From contig NC_092039.1 of assembly GCF_003086295.3 (NCBI RefSeq), positions 66,359,649-66,423,648 of the forward strand: a DNA stretch of 64,000 nt. Direction: 5' to 3'. Under the pieces are notes generated by a model. That model saw only the letters and a program-made list of their open reading frames with translations. It ran no database searches and was not told where the DNA came from. Position 1 is the first letter of the stretch. Every line of letters begins with the position of its first letter. Below are positions 55,539 to 64,000 of this stretch, piece by piece. This DNA comes from Arachis hypogaea. Its lineage: Eukaryota > Streptophyta > Magnoliopsida > Fabales > Fabaceae. The position numbers and the translations under genes were made by a program.

Positions 55539-57215
55539 TGATGAGCAGATAATATATACGCTTTTTAGCATTGTTTTTAGTATGTTTTTAGTAGGTTTTA
55601 GTTAGTTTTTATTATATTTTTATTAGTTTTTATTTAAAATTCACTTTTCTGGACTTTACTATGAGTTTGTGTGTTTTTCTATGATTTCAGGTATTTTCTG
55701 GCTGAAATTGAGGGACTTGAGCAAAAATCTGATCCAGAGGCTGAAAAAGGACTGCAGATGCTGTTGGATTCTGACCTCCCTGCACTCGAAGTGGATTTTA
55801 TGGAGCTACAAAAGCTCAATTTGCGCGCTCTGAATTTTGTTGGAATGCAGACATCCTGGGCTTTCCAGCAATATATAATAGTTCATACTTTGTCCGAGAT
55901 TTGATGGCCCAAACCGGCGTTCCAAATCAGCTCAAGACTGCCCAGTGTTTAACGCCGGAACTGGCACAGAAGTGGGAGTTATACGCCCAAACTGGCACAA
56001 AAGCTGGCGTTTAACTCCAAGAAAAGTCTCTACACATAGAAGCTTCAATGCTCAGTCCAAGCACACACCAAGTGGGCCCGGAAGTGGATTTTTACGTCAT
56101 TTACTCATTTTTGTAAATCCTAAGCTACTAGTTCTCTATAAATAGGACCTTTTGCTATTGTATTTTCATCTTTGGACGTCTAGTTCCTAGATCATCTTGA
56201 TAGCTATCTTTGAGTAGTCTTATGCTATCTTGGATCATGGGGCTGGCCTCACGGCCATGCCTAGACCGTGTTCTTATGTATTTTCAACGGTGGAGTTTCT
56301 ACACACCATAGATTAAGCTGTGGAGCTCTGCTGTGCCTCGAGTATTAATGCAATTACTATTATTCTTCTATTCAATTCAGATTATTCTTGTTCTAAGATA
56401 TTCATTCACACTCAAGAACTTGATGAATGTGATGATTATGTGACGCTCATCATCATTCTCACTTATGAACGCGTGCTTGACAACCACTTCCGTTCTACAT
56501 GCAAACAAGGCTTGAATGTGTATCTCTTGGATTCCTTAATCAGAATCTTCGTGGTATAAGCTAGAATTGATGGCGGCATTCTTGAGAATCCGGAAGGTCT
56601 AAACCTTGTCTGTGGTATTCTGAGTAGGATTCAAGGATTGAATGATTGTGATGAGCTTCAAACTCGCGATTGTGGGGCGTTAGTGACAGACGCAAAAGAA
56701 TCACTGGATTCTATTATGACATGATCAAGAACTGATAGATGAATAGCCGTGCTGTGACAGAGAGCGTTGAACATTTTCACTGAGAGGACGGGACTGTAGC
56801 CGTTGACAATGGTGATGCCCAACATACAGCTTGCCATGGAAAGGAGTAAGAAGGATTGGATGAAGACAGTAGGAAAGCAGAGAGACGGAAGGGACAAAGC
56901 ATCTCGATACGCTTATCTGAAATTCTCACCAATGAATTACATAAGTATCTCTATCTTTATTTTATGTTTTATTCATATTTTAATTATCAGTCCTCCATAA
57001 CCATTTGAATCTGCCTGACTGAGATTTACAATATGACCATAGCTTGCTTCATACCAATAATCTCCATGGGATCGACCCTTACTCGCGTAAGGTTTATTAC
57101 TTGGACGACCCAGTGCACATGTTGTTTAGCTTTGTGAACTTGTGATAAAGAGTTGAGATTGCAATTGAGCGTACCATATTGATGGCGCCATTGATGATCA
57201 CAATTTCGTGCACCA
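55539..57215 (+). repeat. E13 5' LTR
   Basis: A 1677-bp LTR. GGCGTT/AACGCC palindromes at 55905-56015, TATA 56137-56144 (CTCTATAAATAGG), hairpin GGGGCTGGCCTCACGGCC at 56239-56256. The U5 stem-loop near 57109 has lost its 3' stem (CAGTGCACATGTTG). It ends TTTCGTGCACCA. Confidence 0.92.
56137..56144 (+). promoter_or_regulatory. TATA box of E13 5' LTR
   Basis: CTCTATAAATAGGACC, repeated at 63732-63739 in the 3' LTR, about 125 bp after the palindrome cluster. Confidence 0.8.
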
Positions 57216-57221
57216 AGTTTT

Positions 57222-57239
57222 TGGCGCTATTGCCAGGGA
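57222..57239 (+). other. Primer binding site of E13 with three mismatches
   Basis: TGGCGCTATTGCCAGGGA, three transitions from the tRNA-Asp complement, 6 bp after the LTR end. Confidence 0.85.
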
Positions 57240-58722
57240 TTGTTTGAGTATGGACAACTGACGGTTCATCTTGTTGCTTAGATTAGGTATTTTTCTTCAG
57301 AATTCTTAAGAATGAATTCTAGAGTTTCAAGGTGATGTTTTTATCATCACAAAAGCTGATTGATTCCTACTGAAGCTTGGCTAGCCATGTCTAATCCTTT
57401 TAGACTGAAGCTTTAGACTAACATTGCATGATTCCTGGAATTCTTATTAAAAATTTTGAATCTCTTTATTTTCTTTTCCATATAATTTACGAAAAAGCAC
57501 AAAAAAAATTTATAAAATCTTAAAATCAAAAAAATAATTTTATGTTTCTTGTTTGAGTCTAGTGTCTAATTTTAAGTTTGGTGTCAATTGCATGTCTTTA
57601 TTCTTCTAATTTTCAAAAATCACATGCATTATGTTCTTCATTTATCTTCAAGTTGTTATTGATGATTTCCTTGCTCTAATCTTTAAATTCTCTTGTCTTG
57701 AGTGTTTTGTTGTTTCTCAAATGCATTATCAATTTGTTAGTGTCAATAGTATACAAACTTCTAAGTTTGGTGTCTTGCATGCATTGTTTATTTGATCTTA
57801 GTGGCATTTTGATTATTTCTCATCATTAAAAATTCAAAAAAATTTTAAATTGTGTCTTTTCAAGTCAATAATACAGAGAATTGAAGATTCAGAACATGCA
57901 GCAGAGGAATTACACAGAAAAAGCTGGGCGTTCAAAATGCCCAGTGAAGAAGGAAAACTGGCGTTTAAACGCCAGCCAGGGTATCTGGCTGGGCGTTTAA
58001 CGCCCAAAAGGGTAGCATCTTGGGCGCTAAATGCCCAGAATGGATCCGTTCTGGCGTTTAACGCTATGATGGCACAAGAAGGAAGATTTTGTTTTTAATT
58101 CAAATTTTTTTCAAGTTTTTATAATTTTTCAAAATCAAATCTTTTTCAAATCATATCTTTTCAATCATATATTTTCAAAATCAATTTCTTTCCTTTTTCA
58201 AAAATACTTGCTAACAATTAATGATTTGATTCAACATTTCAAGTATGTTACCTTTTCTGTTGAGAAAGGTTTAATGTCTGAATCATATCTTTTGAATTTC
58301 TTGTTAGCCAAGTCATTAATTTTAAAAATCAAATCTTTTTAAATTGTTTTTCAAATCATAAATTTTTAAATCGCATCTTTGTCAAAATAGTTTTCAATCA
58401 TATCTTTTTGATTTCTAATTTCAAAATCTTTTTCAAAAATCACTTAATTTCTTTCCCACTCTTAGTTTTCGAAAATCATCAATCAATTTTCAAAATTTTT
58501 TTAAAATCTTTTATTTTATTTTCGAATGTTCTTCACCTCTTCTAACATCCTTCTATTTATGGACTAACACTCCTCCTTAATGCACAATTCGAACTCTATC
58601 CCTCTTGATAAGTTCGAATTCTTCTACCTCCTCCTTCTATTCTTCTTTTCCTCTGACACCTCAAGGAATCTCTATACTGTGACATAGAGGATTCCATATT
58701 TTCTTGTTCTCTTCTCTTTCAC
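57240..58722 (+). other. E13 leader with palindrome cluster
   Basis: AT-rich leader without a gene. Single GGCTAGCC stem-loop at 57375-57394, PPT words at 57572-57585 and 57761-57774. A GGCGTTTAAAC/GCGTTTAACGC palindrome cluster lies at 57920-58075, then TTTTTCAAAATC-rich low complexity to 58500. Confidence 0.65.
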
Positions 58723-60921
58723 ATGAGCAGGAGCAAAGATAAAAGCATTCTTGTTGAGGCTGACCCTGAACCTGAAAGGACCTTGAAGTGAAAGCTAAGA
58801 GAAGCTAAAGCACTACTCTATGTAGAGGACCTAACAGAAATCTTCAAACAAGAAGAAGACATGGTAGCCGAAAACAACAACAATGGCAACAATGCAAGGA
58901 AGGTGCTGGGTGACTTTACTGCACCTACTCCCGACTTCTATGGGAGAAGCATCTCTATCCCTGCCATTGGAGCAAACAACTTTGAGCTTAAGCCTCAATT
59001 AGTTTCTCTAATGCAACAGAATTACAAGTTTTATGGACTTCCATTGGAAGATCCTCATCAGTATTTATCTAAATTCTTGCAAATTTGTGACACTGTCAAG
59101 ACCAATGGGGTTGACCCTGAGGTCTATAGACTTATGCTATTCCCTTTTGCTGTAAGAGACAGAGCTAGGATATGGTTGGACTCACAACCTAAAGAAAGCC
59201 TTAACTCTTGGGAAAAGCTAGTCAATGCCTTCTTGGCAAAGTTCTTTCCACCTCAAAAATTGAGTAAGCTTAGAGTGGAAGTCCAAACCTTCAAACAGAA
59301 GGAAGGTGAATCCCTTTATGAAGCTTGGGAAAGATACAAACAATTGATCAGAAAGTGTCCTTCTGACATGCTTTCTGAATTGAGCATCATATGTATCTTC
59401 TATGATGGTCTGTCTGAACTGTCCAAGATGTCATTAGATAGCTCTGCTGGAGGATCTCTTCATCTGAAGAAGACGCCTGCATAAGCTCAAGAACTCATTG
59501 AAATGGTTGCAAATAATCAATTCATGTACACTTCTGAAAGGAATCCTATGAACAATGGGACGAATCAGAAGAAAGGAGTTCTTGAGATTGATACTCTGAA
59601 TGCCATATTGGCTCAGAACAAAATTTTGACTCAGCAAGTTAATATGATTTCTCAAAGTCTGTCTGGAATGCAAGCTGCACCAGGCAGTACTAAGGACGCC
59701 TCATCTGAAGAAGAAGCTTATGATCTTGAGAACCCATCAATAGAAGAGGTGAATTACATGGGAGAACCCTATGGAAACACCTATAATCCTTCATGGAGAA
59801 ATCATCCAAATCCCTCATGGAAGGATCAACAGAGACCTCAACAAGGTTTCAACAACAATAATGGTGGAAGAAACAGGTTTAGCAATGGCAAGCCTTTTCC
59901 ATCATCTTCTCAGCAACAGACAGAGAATTCTAAGCAGAGCCACTCTGACATAGCAACCATGGTCTCTGATCTAATCAAAATCACTCAAAGTTTCATGACT
60001 GAAACAAGGTCCTCCATTAAAAATTTGGAGGCACAAGTGGGTCAGCTGAGTAAGAAAATTACTGAACTCCCTCCTAGCACTCTCCCAAGCCATACAGAAG
60101 AGAATCCAAAAAGAGAGTGTAAGGCCATCAACATGGCCGAATTTGGAGAGGAGGAAGAGGCAGTGATCCCCACTGAGAAAGACCTCAATGGACATCCACT
60201 GGCCTCCAATGAGTTCCCTAATAAGGAACCATGGGAATCTGAGGCTCACACTGAGACCATAGAGATTCCATTGGATTTACTTCTGCCATTCATGAGCTCT
60301 GATGAGTATTCTTCGTCTGGAGAGGACGAAGATGTCACTGAAGAGCAAGTTGCTAAGTACCTTGGAGCAATCATGAAGCTAAATGACAAGTTATTTGGTA
60401 ATGAGACATGGGAGGACGAACTCCCTTTGCTCACCAAAGAACTGGATGACTTGACTAGGCAGAAATTACCTCAAAAGAGACAGGACCCTGGGAAGTTCTC
60501 AATACCTTGTACATTAGGCACCATGACCTTCGAGAAGGCTCTGTGTGACCTAGGGTTAAGCATAAACCTCATGCCTCTCTCTGTAATGGAGAAGCTAGGG
60601 ATCTTTGAGGTACAAGCTGCAAGAATCTCACTAGAGATGGCAGACAATTCAAGAAAACAAGCTTATGGACTTGTAGAGGATGTTCTGGTAAAGATTTAAG
60701 ACCATTACATCCCTGCTGATTTCATAGTTCTAGAGACTGGGAAGTGCATGGATGAATCCATCATCCTTGGCAGACCCTTCCTAGCCACAGCAAAGGCTGT
60801 GATTGATGTTGACAGAGGAGAATTGATCATTCAAGTGAATGAAGAATCCCTTATGTTTAAGGCTCAAGGATATCCCTCTGTAACCATGGAGAGGAAGCAT
60901 GAAGAGTTTCTCTCAAAATAG
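58723..60921 (+). pseudogene. Gag-protease of E13, three nonsense codons
   Basis: One frame from MSRSKDKSILVEADPEPERT to TAG at 60919, broken only by TGA 58789, TAA 59482 and TAA 60697. Gag core: RARIWLDSQPKESLNSWEKL, FFPPQKLSKL, ESLYEAWERYKQL, DSSAGGSLHLKK. Coil LEAQVGQLSKKITEL. Protease CDLGLSINLMP (G-L for the usual G-A) and IILGRPFLATAKAVIDVD. No integrase-like tail follows; the reading continues into PPT-word repeats (SKFGVG). Confidence 0.9.
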
Positions 60922-60948
60922 AGTCAAACAGAGCCCCCACAGTCAAAC

Positions 60949-61031
60949 TCTAAGTTTGGTGTTGGGAGGCCACAACCAAATTCTAAGTTTGCTGTTGAAC
61001 CCCCACATTCAAACTCTAAGTTTGGTGTTGG
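60949..61031 (+). repeat. Three tandem copies of CAAAYTCTAAGTTTGGTGTTG in E13
   Basis: Copies of roughly 33-36 bp, with CTAAGTTTGGTGTTGGGAGG at about 60950 and 61017 and a variant TAAGTTTGCTGTTG at about 60984. The shared core equals the PPT word. They lie between the protease stop and the post-pol block. Confidence 0.75.
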
Positions 61032-61078
61032 GAGGTTCCAACATTGCTCTGAACATCTGTGGGGCTCCATGAGAGCCC

Positions 61079-61126
61079 ACTGTCAAGCTACTGACATTAA
61101 AGAAGCGCTTGTTGGGAGGCAACCCG
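61079..61126 (+). other. Conserved post-pol block (E13)
   Basis: ACTGTCAAGCTACTGACATT, then AAAGAAGCGCTTG, then TTGGGAGGCAACCCG. It is present although the integrase-like tail is gone, so the block is kept independently of the protein end. Confidence 0.75.
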
Positions 61127-61254
61127 ATGTTATATTTATCTATTTTCCTTTGTAATTTTATGTTTTCTGTAGGTTGATGATCATGTGAAGTCACAAAATC
61201 AATTGAAAAGGCAAAAACAGAATGAAAAACAGCACACCCTGGAGGAAAACTTGC

Positions 61255-61430
61255 TGGCGTTTAAACGCCAGTGAAGATAGCAAAATGAGCATTTAACGCC
61301 CAGTCTGGTACCATTCTGGGCATTTAACGCCAGAAAGGGGCACCAGACTGGCGTTTAACGCCAAAAAGGTGCAAGAAGCTGGCGTTAAACGCCAGAAATG
61401 GGTAGCAGCCCGGCGTTTAACGCCAGGATT
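61255..61430. repeat. GGCGTTTAACGCC palindrome cluster in E13 interior
   Basis: At least six dyads (TGGCGTTTAAACGCCA, GGCGTTTAACGCC, GGCGTTAAACGCC and degenerate GCATTTAACGCC) within 175 bp. It repeats the dyad class of this family's U3 and leader. 61431-61856 is C/T-rich with no credible gene. Confidence 0.8.
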
Positions 61431-61856
61431 GGCAGAAAGGGCATTTTTGCATGCCACTTGGTGTAGGGATGAGTTATCCTTGACACCTCAGGATCTGTGG
61501 ACCCCACAGGATCCCCACCTACCCCACCACTCTCTCTCTTCTTCACCCACTCACCAATCACCTCAATACCTCTTCCCCAAAAACCCCTCACCTATCAAAT
61601 CCTACCATTCTCTCCACCACTCACATCCATCCTTCATACAACCCCACCTACCCCACCATCCAAATTCAAACTACTTTCCCTCCCAAACCCACCCATAATG
61701 GCCGAACCCTACCCCTCTCTCCACCCCTATATAAACCCTTCTTCACTTCTTCATTTTCACAAAACCTAAACACCACTTCTCCCCTTTGGCCGAAACACAA
61801 AGCCCCCCATCCATCTCCTATTTTTTTTCTTCTTCTACTCTCTTCTTTCTTCTTTT

Positions 61857-61891
61857 GCTCGAGGACGAGCAAACCTTCTAAGTTTGGTGTG
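61857..61891 (+). other. Internal copy of the PPT-type hairpin plus TAAGTTTGGTGT (E13)
   Basis: TTTGCTCG-AGGA-CGAGCAAA followed 4 bases later by TTCTAAGTTTGGTGTGG. It has the same order and spacing as the terminal PPT of other families but is 1.2 kb upstream of the 3' LTR, just before the second ORF. Confidence 0.7.
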
Positions 61892-61927
61892 GTAAAAGTG
61901 TTGCTTTTTGTTTTTCCATAACCATTT

Positions 61928-62458
61928 ATGGCACCTAAGGCCGGAGAAACCTCTAGAAAGAGGAAAGGGAAGGCAAAAGCTTCCACCTCCGAGTCATGAG
62001 AGATAGAGAGATTCATCTCAAGGGTGCATCAAGACCACTTCTATGAAGTTGTGGCCAAGAAGAAGGTGACCCCCGAGATCCCTTTTAAACTCAAAAAGGG
62101 TCAACTTTGATCAAAGGTTGGACCAAGTCCTCATGGATACCACTAAGAAGAGAATGGAGCAAACAAGAGATCCCACTCATGGATATGAGGAAATTCCTCA
62201 TCATGAAATCCCTGAGATGCCTCAAGGGATGCACTTTCCTCCACAAAACTATTGGGATCAAATCAACAACTCCCTAGGAGAATTGAGTTCCAACATGGGA
62301 CAACTAAGGGTGGAGCACCAAGAACATTCCATCCTCCTCCATGAAATTAGAGAAGACCAAAGAGTCATGAGAGAGGAGCAACACGGCAAGGAAGAGACAT
62401 TGAGGAGCTCAAGCACTCCATAAGATCTTCAAGAGGAAGAACGAGTCGCCATCACTAA
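61928..62458 (+). pseudogene. Second ORF of E13, central domain deleted
   Basis: MAPKAGETSRKRKGKAKAST, stop, HFYEVVAKKKVTPEIPFKLK. It then jumps to TTKKRMEQTRDPTHG, GMHFPPQNYWDQINNSLGEL, VEHQEHSILLHEIREDQRVM, ending SRHH. The KEFYANA and WL-F sections present in E5 are missing. Confidence 0.78.
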
Positions 62459-63132
62459 GGTGGACCCGTTCTTTAATCTCCTTGTTCTTTATTTTTCTGT
62501 TTTTCGAATTTCTATGCTTGTGTTTATCTATGTTTGTGTCTTATTACATGATCATTAGTGTCTTAGTGTCTATGCCTTAAAGTTATGAATGTCCCATGAA
62601 TCCATCACCTTTCTTAAATGAAAAATGTTCTTAATTGAAAAAGAGAAGAATTGCATGAATTTCAAATTTTATAACAGATTAATTATTTTGATGTGGTGGC
62701 AATACTTTTGATTTCTGAATGTATGCTTGAACAGTGCATATGTATTTTGAATTTGTTGTTCATGAATGTTAAAATTGTTGGCTCTTGAAAGAATGATGAA
62801 AAAGGAGACATGTTACTGAGGATCTGAAAAATCATAAAAATGATTCTTGAAGCAAGAAAAAGCAGTGAATTCAACAAAAAAAAAGAGAAAGAGCAAGCAG
62901 AAAAAGCCAATAGCCCTTTAAACCAAAAGGCAAAGGTAATAAAAAGGATCCAAGGTTTTGAGCATCAGTGGATAGGAGGGCCTATAGGAATAACATCCTG
63001 GCCTAAGCGGCAAAACCAAGCTGTCCCTAACCATGTGCTTGTGGCGTGAAGGTGTCAAGTGAAAATTTGAGACTGAGTGGTTGAAGTCGTGATCCAAAGC
63101 AAAAAGAGTGTGCTTAAGAACCCTTGGTGTTG
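62459..63132 (+). other. E13 3' noncoding region and degenerate PPT
   Basis: No gene. It has the first half of the conserved module (CCATGTGCTTGTGGCGTG near 63034), but the second half is gone. The sequence jumps to a decayed PPT, AACCCTTGGTGTTG, before the LTR. Confidence 0.6.
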
Positions 63133-64000
63133 TGATGAGCAGATAATTTATACGCTTTTTGGCATTGTTTTTAGTTTGTTTTTAGTAGGTTTTAGTTAGT
63201 TTTTATTATATTTTTATTAGTTTTTATTTAAAATTCACTTTTCTGGACTTTACTATGAGTTTGTGTGTTTTTTTTGTGATTTCAGGTATTTTCAGGCTGA
63301 AATTGAGGGACCTGAGCAAAAATCTGATCCAGAGGCTGAAAAAGGACTGCAGATGCTGTTGGATTCTGACCTCCCTGCACTCGAAGTGGATTTTCTGGAG
63401 CTACAGAAGCCCAATTGGCGCGCTCTTAATTTTGTTGGAAAGAAGACATCTTGGGCTATCCAGCAATATATAATAGTCCATACTTTGCTCGAGATTTGAT
63501 GGCCCAAAATGGCGTTCCAAATCAGCTCAAGATTGCCCGGCGTTTAACGCCGGAACTGGCACAGAAGTGGGAGTTAAACGCCCAAACTGGCACAAAAGCT
63601 GGCGTTTAACTCCAAGAAAAGTCTCTACAAATTGAAGCTTCAGTGCTCAGCCCAAGCACACACCAAGTGGTCACGGAAGTGGATTTTTACGTCATTTACT
63701 CATTTTTGTAAATCCTAAGCTACTAGTTCTCTATAAATAGGATCTCTTGCTATTGTATTTTCATCTTTGGACGTCTAGTTATTAGATCATCTTGATAGCT
63801 ATCTTCAAGTAGTCTTATGCTATCTTAGATCATGGGGCTGGCCTCACGGCCATGCCTAGACCTTGTTCTTATGTATTTTCAACGGTGGAGTTTCTACACA
63901 CCATGGATTAAGGTGTGGAGCTCTGCTGTACCACGAGTATTAATGCAATTACTATTGTTCTTCTATTCAATTCAGCTTATTCTTTTTCCAAGATATTCAT
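63133..64000 (+). repeat. E13 3' LTR, truncated by window end
   Basis: TGATGAGCAGATAATTTATACGC onward, very close to 55539-56400. Palindromes at 63505-63615, TATA 63732-63739, GGCCTCACGGCC hairpin near 63842. Confidence 0.92.

Larger units (their letters stand above)
55539..64000 (+). mobile_element. E13: alpha-family Athila-type element, cut by window end
   Basis: The 5' LTR is 55539-57215, the 3' LTR starts at 63133, and between them lie leader, gag-protease (three nonsense codons) and a shortened second ORF. There is no RT or integrase. The presumed left target copy is ATTCT (55534-55538); the right one is outside. Confidence 0.9.

Noticed and set aside
1..64000. Host protein-coding genes
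   Set aside because: Every sizeable frame is explained by gag, protease, RT, second-ORF or repeat sequence; no intron-exon gene signal or conserved host domain was seen.

Overview
This window is plant intergenic heterochromatin built entirely from nested LTR retrotransposons. I see no host gene, no rRNA or tRNA gene and no CRISPR. Several features suggest a legume, most probably Arachis (peanut) and pericentromeric: the LTR families (one starts TGATGAGCRGATAATTTATACGC, reminiscent of the abundant Arachis FIDEL-like elements), primer binding sites matching the 3' end of plant tRNA-Asp, and Athila-type gag-protease proteins. The genus is inference from memory, not a database hit.

I number the elements E1-E13. 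E3 (minus; 11122-11234 and 30632-33468) is an old Tat/Ogre-lineage element. It was hit by E1 (alpha family, minus, 1-11121) and by E4 (gamma family, plus, 11235-30631). E1's LTR was in turn hit by E2 (beta family, minus, 1321-9885, TSD GCTAC). E4 was hit by E5 (alpha family, minus, 18950-27563, TSD AGTAG). Right of E3 lie E6 (Tat fragment, plus, 33469-33941), E7 (epsilon family, plus, 33942-36542), E8 (beta-like fragment, plus, 36543-37686) and E9 (delta family, minus, 37687-54644). E9 was split by E10 (beta family, minus, 40789-51420, TSD AAGAC), which carries a solo LTR E11 (44738-46844, TSD TTAAC). E9 was split again by E12 (alpha LTR, plus, 54645-55538), into which E13 (alpha, plus, 55539-beyond 64000) inserted.

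The Athila-like elements share one plan: 5' LTR, tRNA-Asp PBS, gag-protease, sometimes a second ORF of the plant-transposon-protein type, a long 3' noncoding region, a T/G-rich PPT and a 3' LTR. None carries reverse transcriptase, RNase H or an integrase core; the only RT pieces are in the broken Tat copies. In E2, E4 and E10 the protease is followed in frame by what looks like an integrase C-terminal tail, so pol was excised from inside the polyprotein. Such elements would need an autonomous partner to move. E2 is the youngest complete one: its 956-codon gag-protease frame is open and its LTRs are about 1% diverged.

The most interesting content is noncoding structure that recurs across unrelated LTR families: (i) a U5 stem-loop whose stem covaries between five families around a TRYRCTTG loop, often with a palindromic hexamer like a retroviral dimerisation loop; (ii) family-specific palindrome arrays always just upstream of the TATA box; (iii) a PPT motif TAAGTTTGGTGT repeated about 19 times inside the elements; (iv) a conserved block GAAGCGCTT..TGGGAGGCAACCC after pol; (v) a duplicated 3' noncoding module; (vi) fossil primer-binding sites inside alpha LTR ends.
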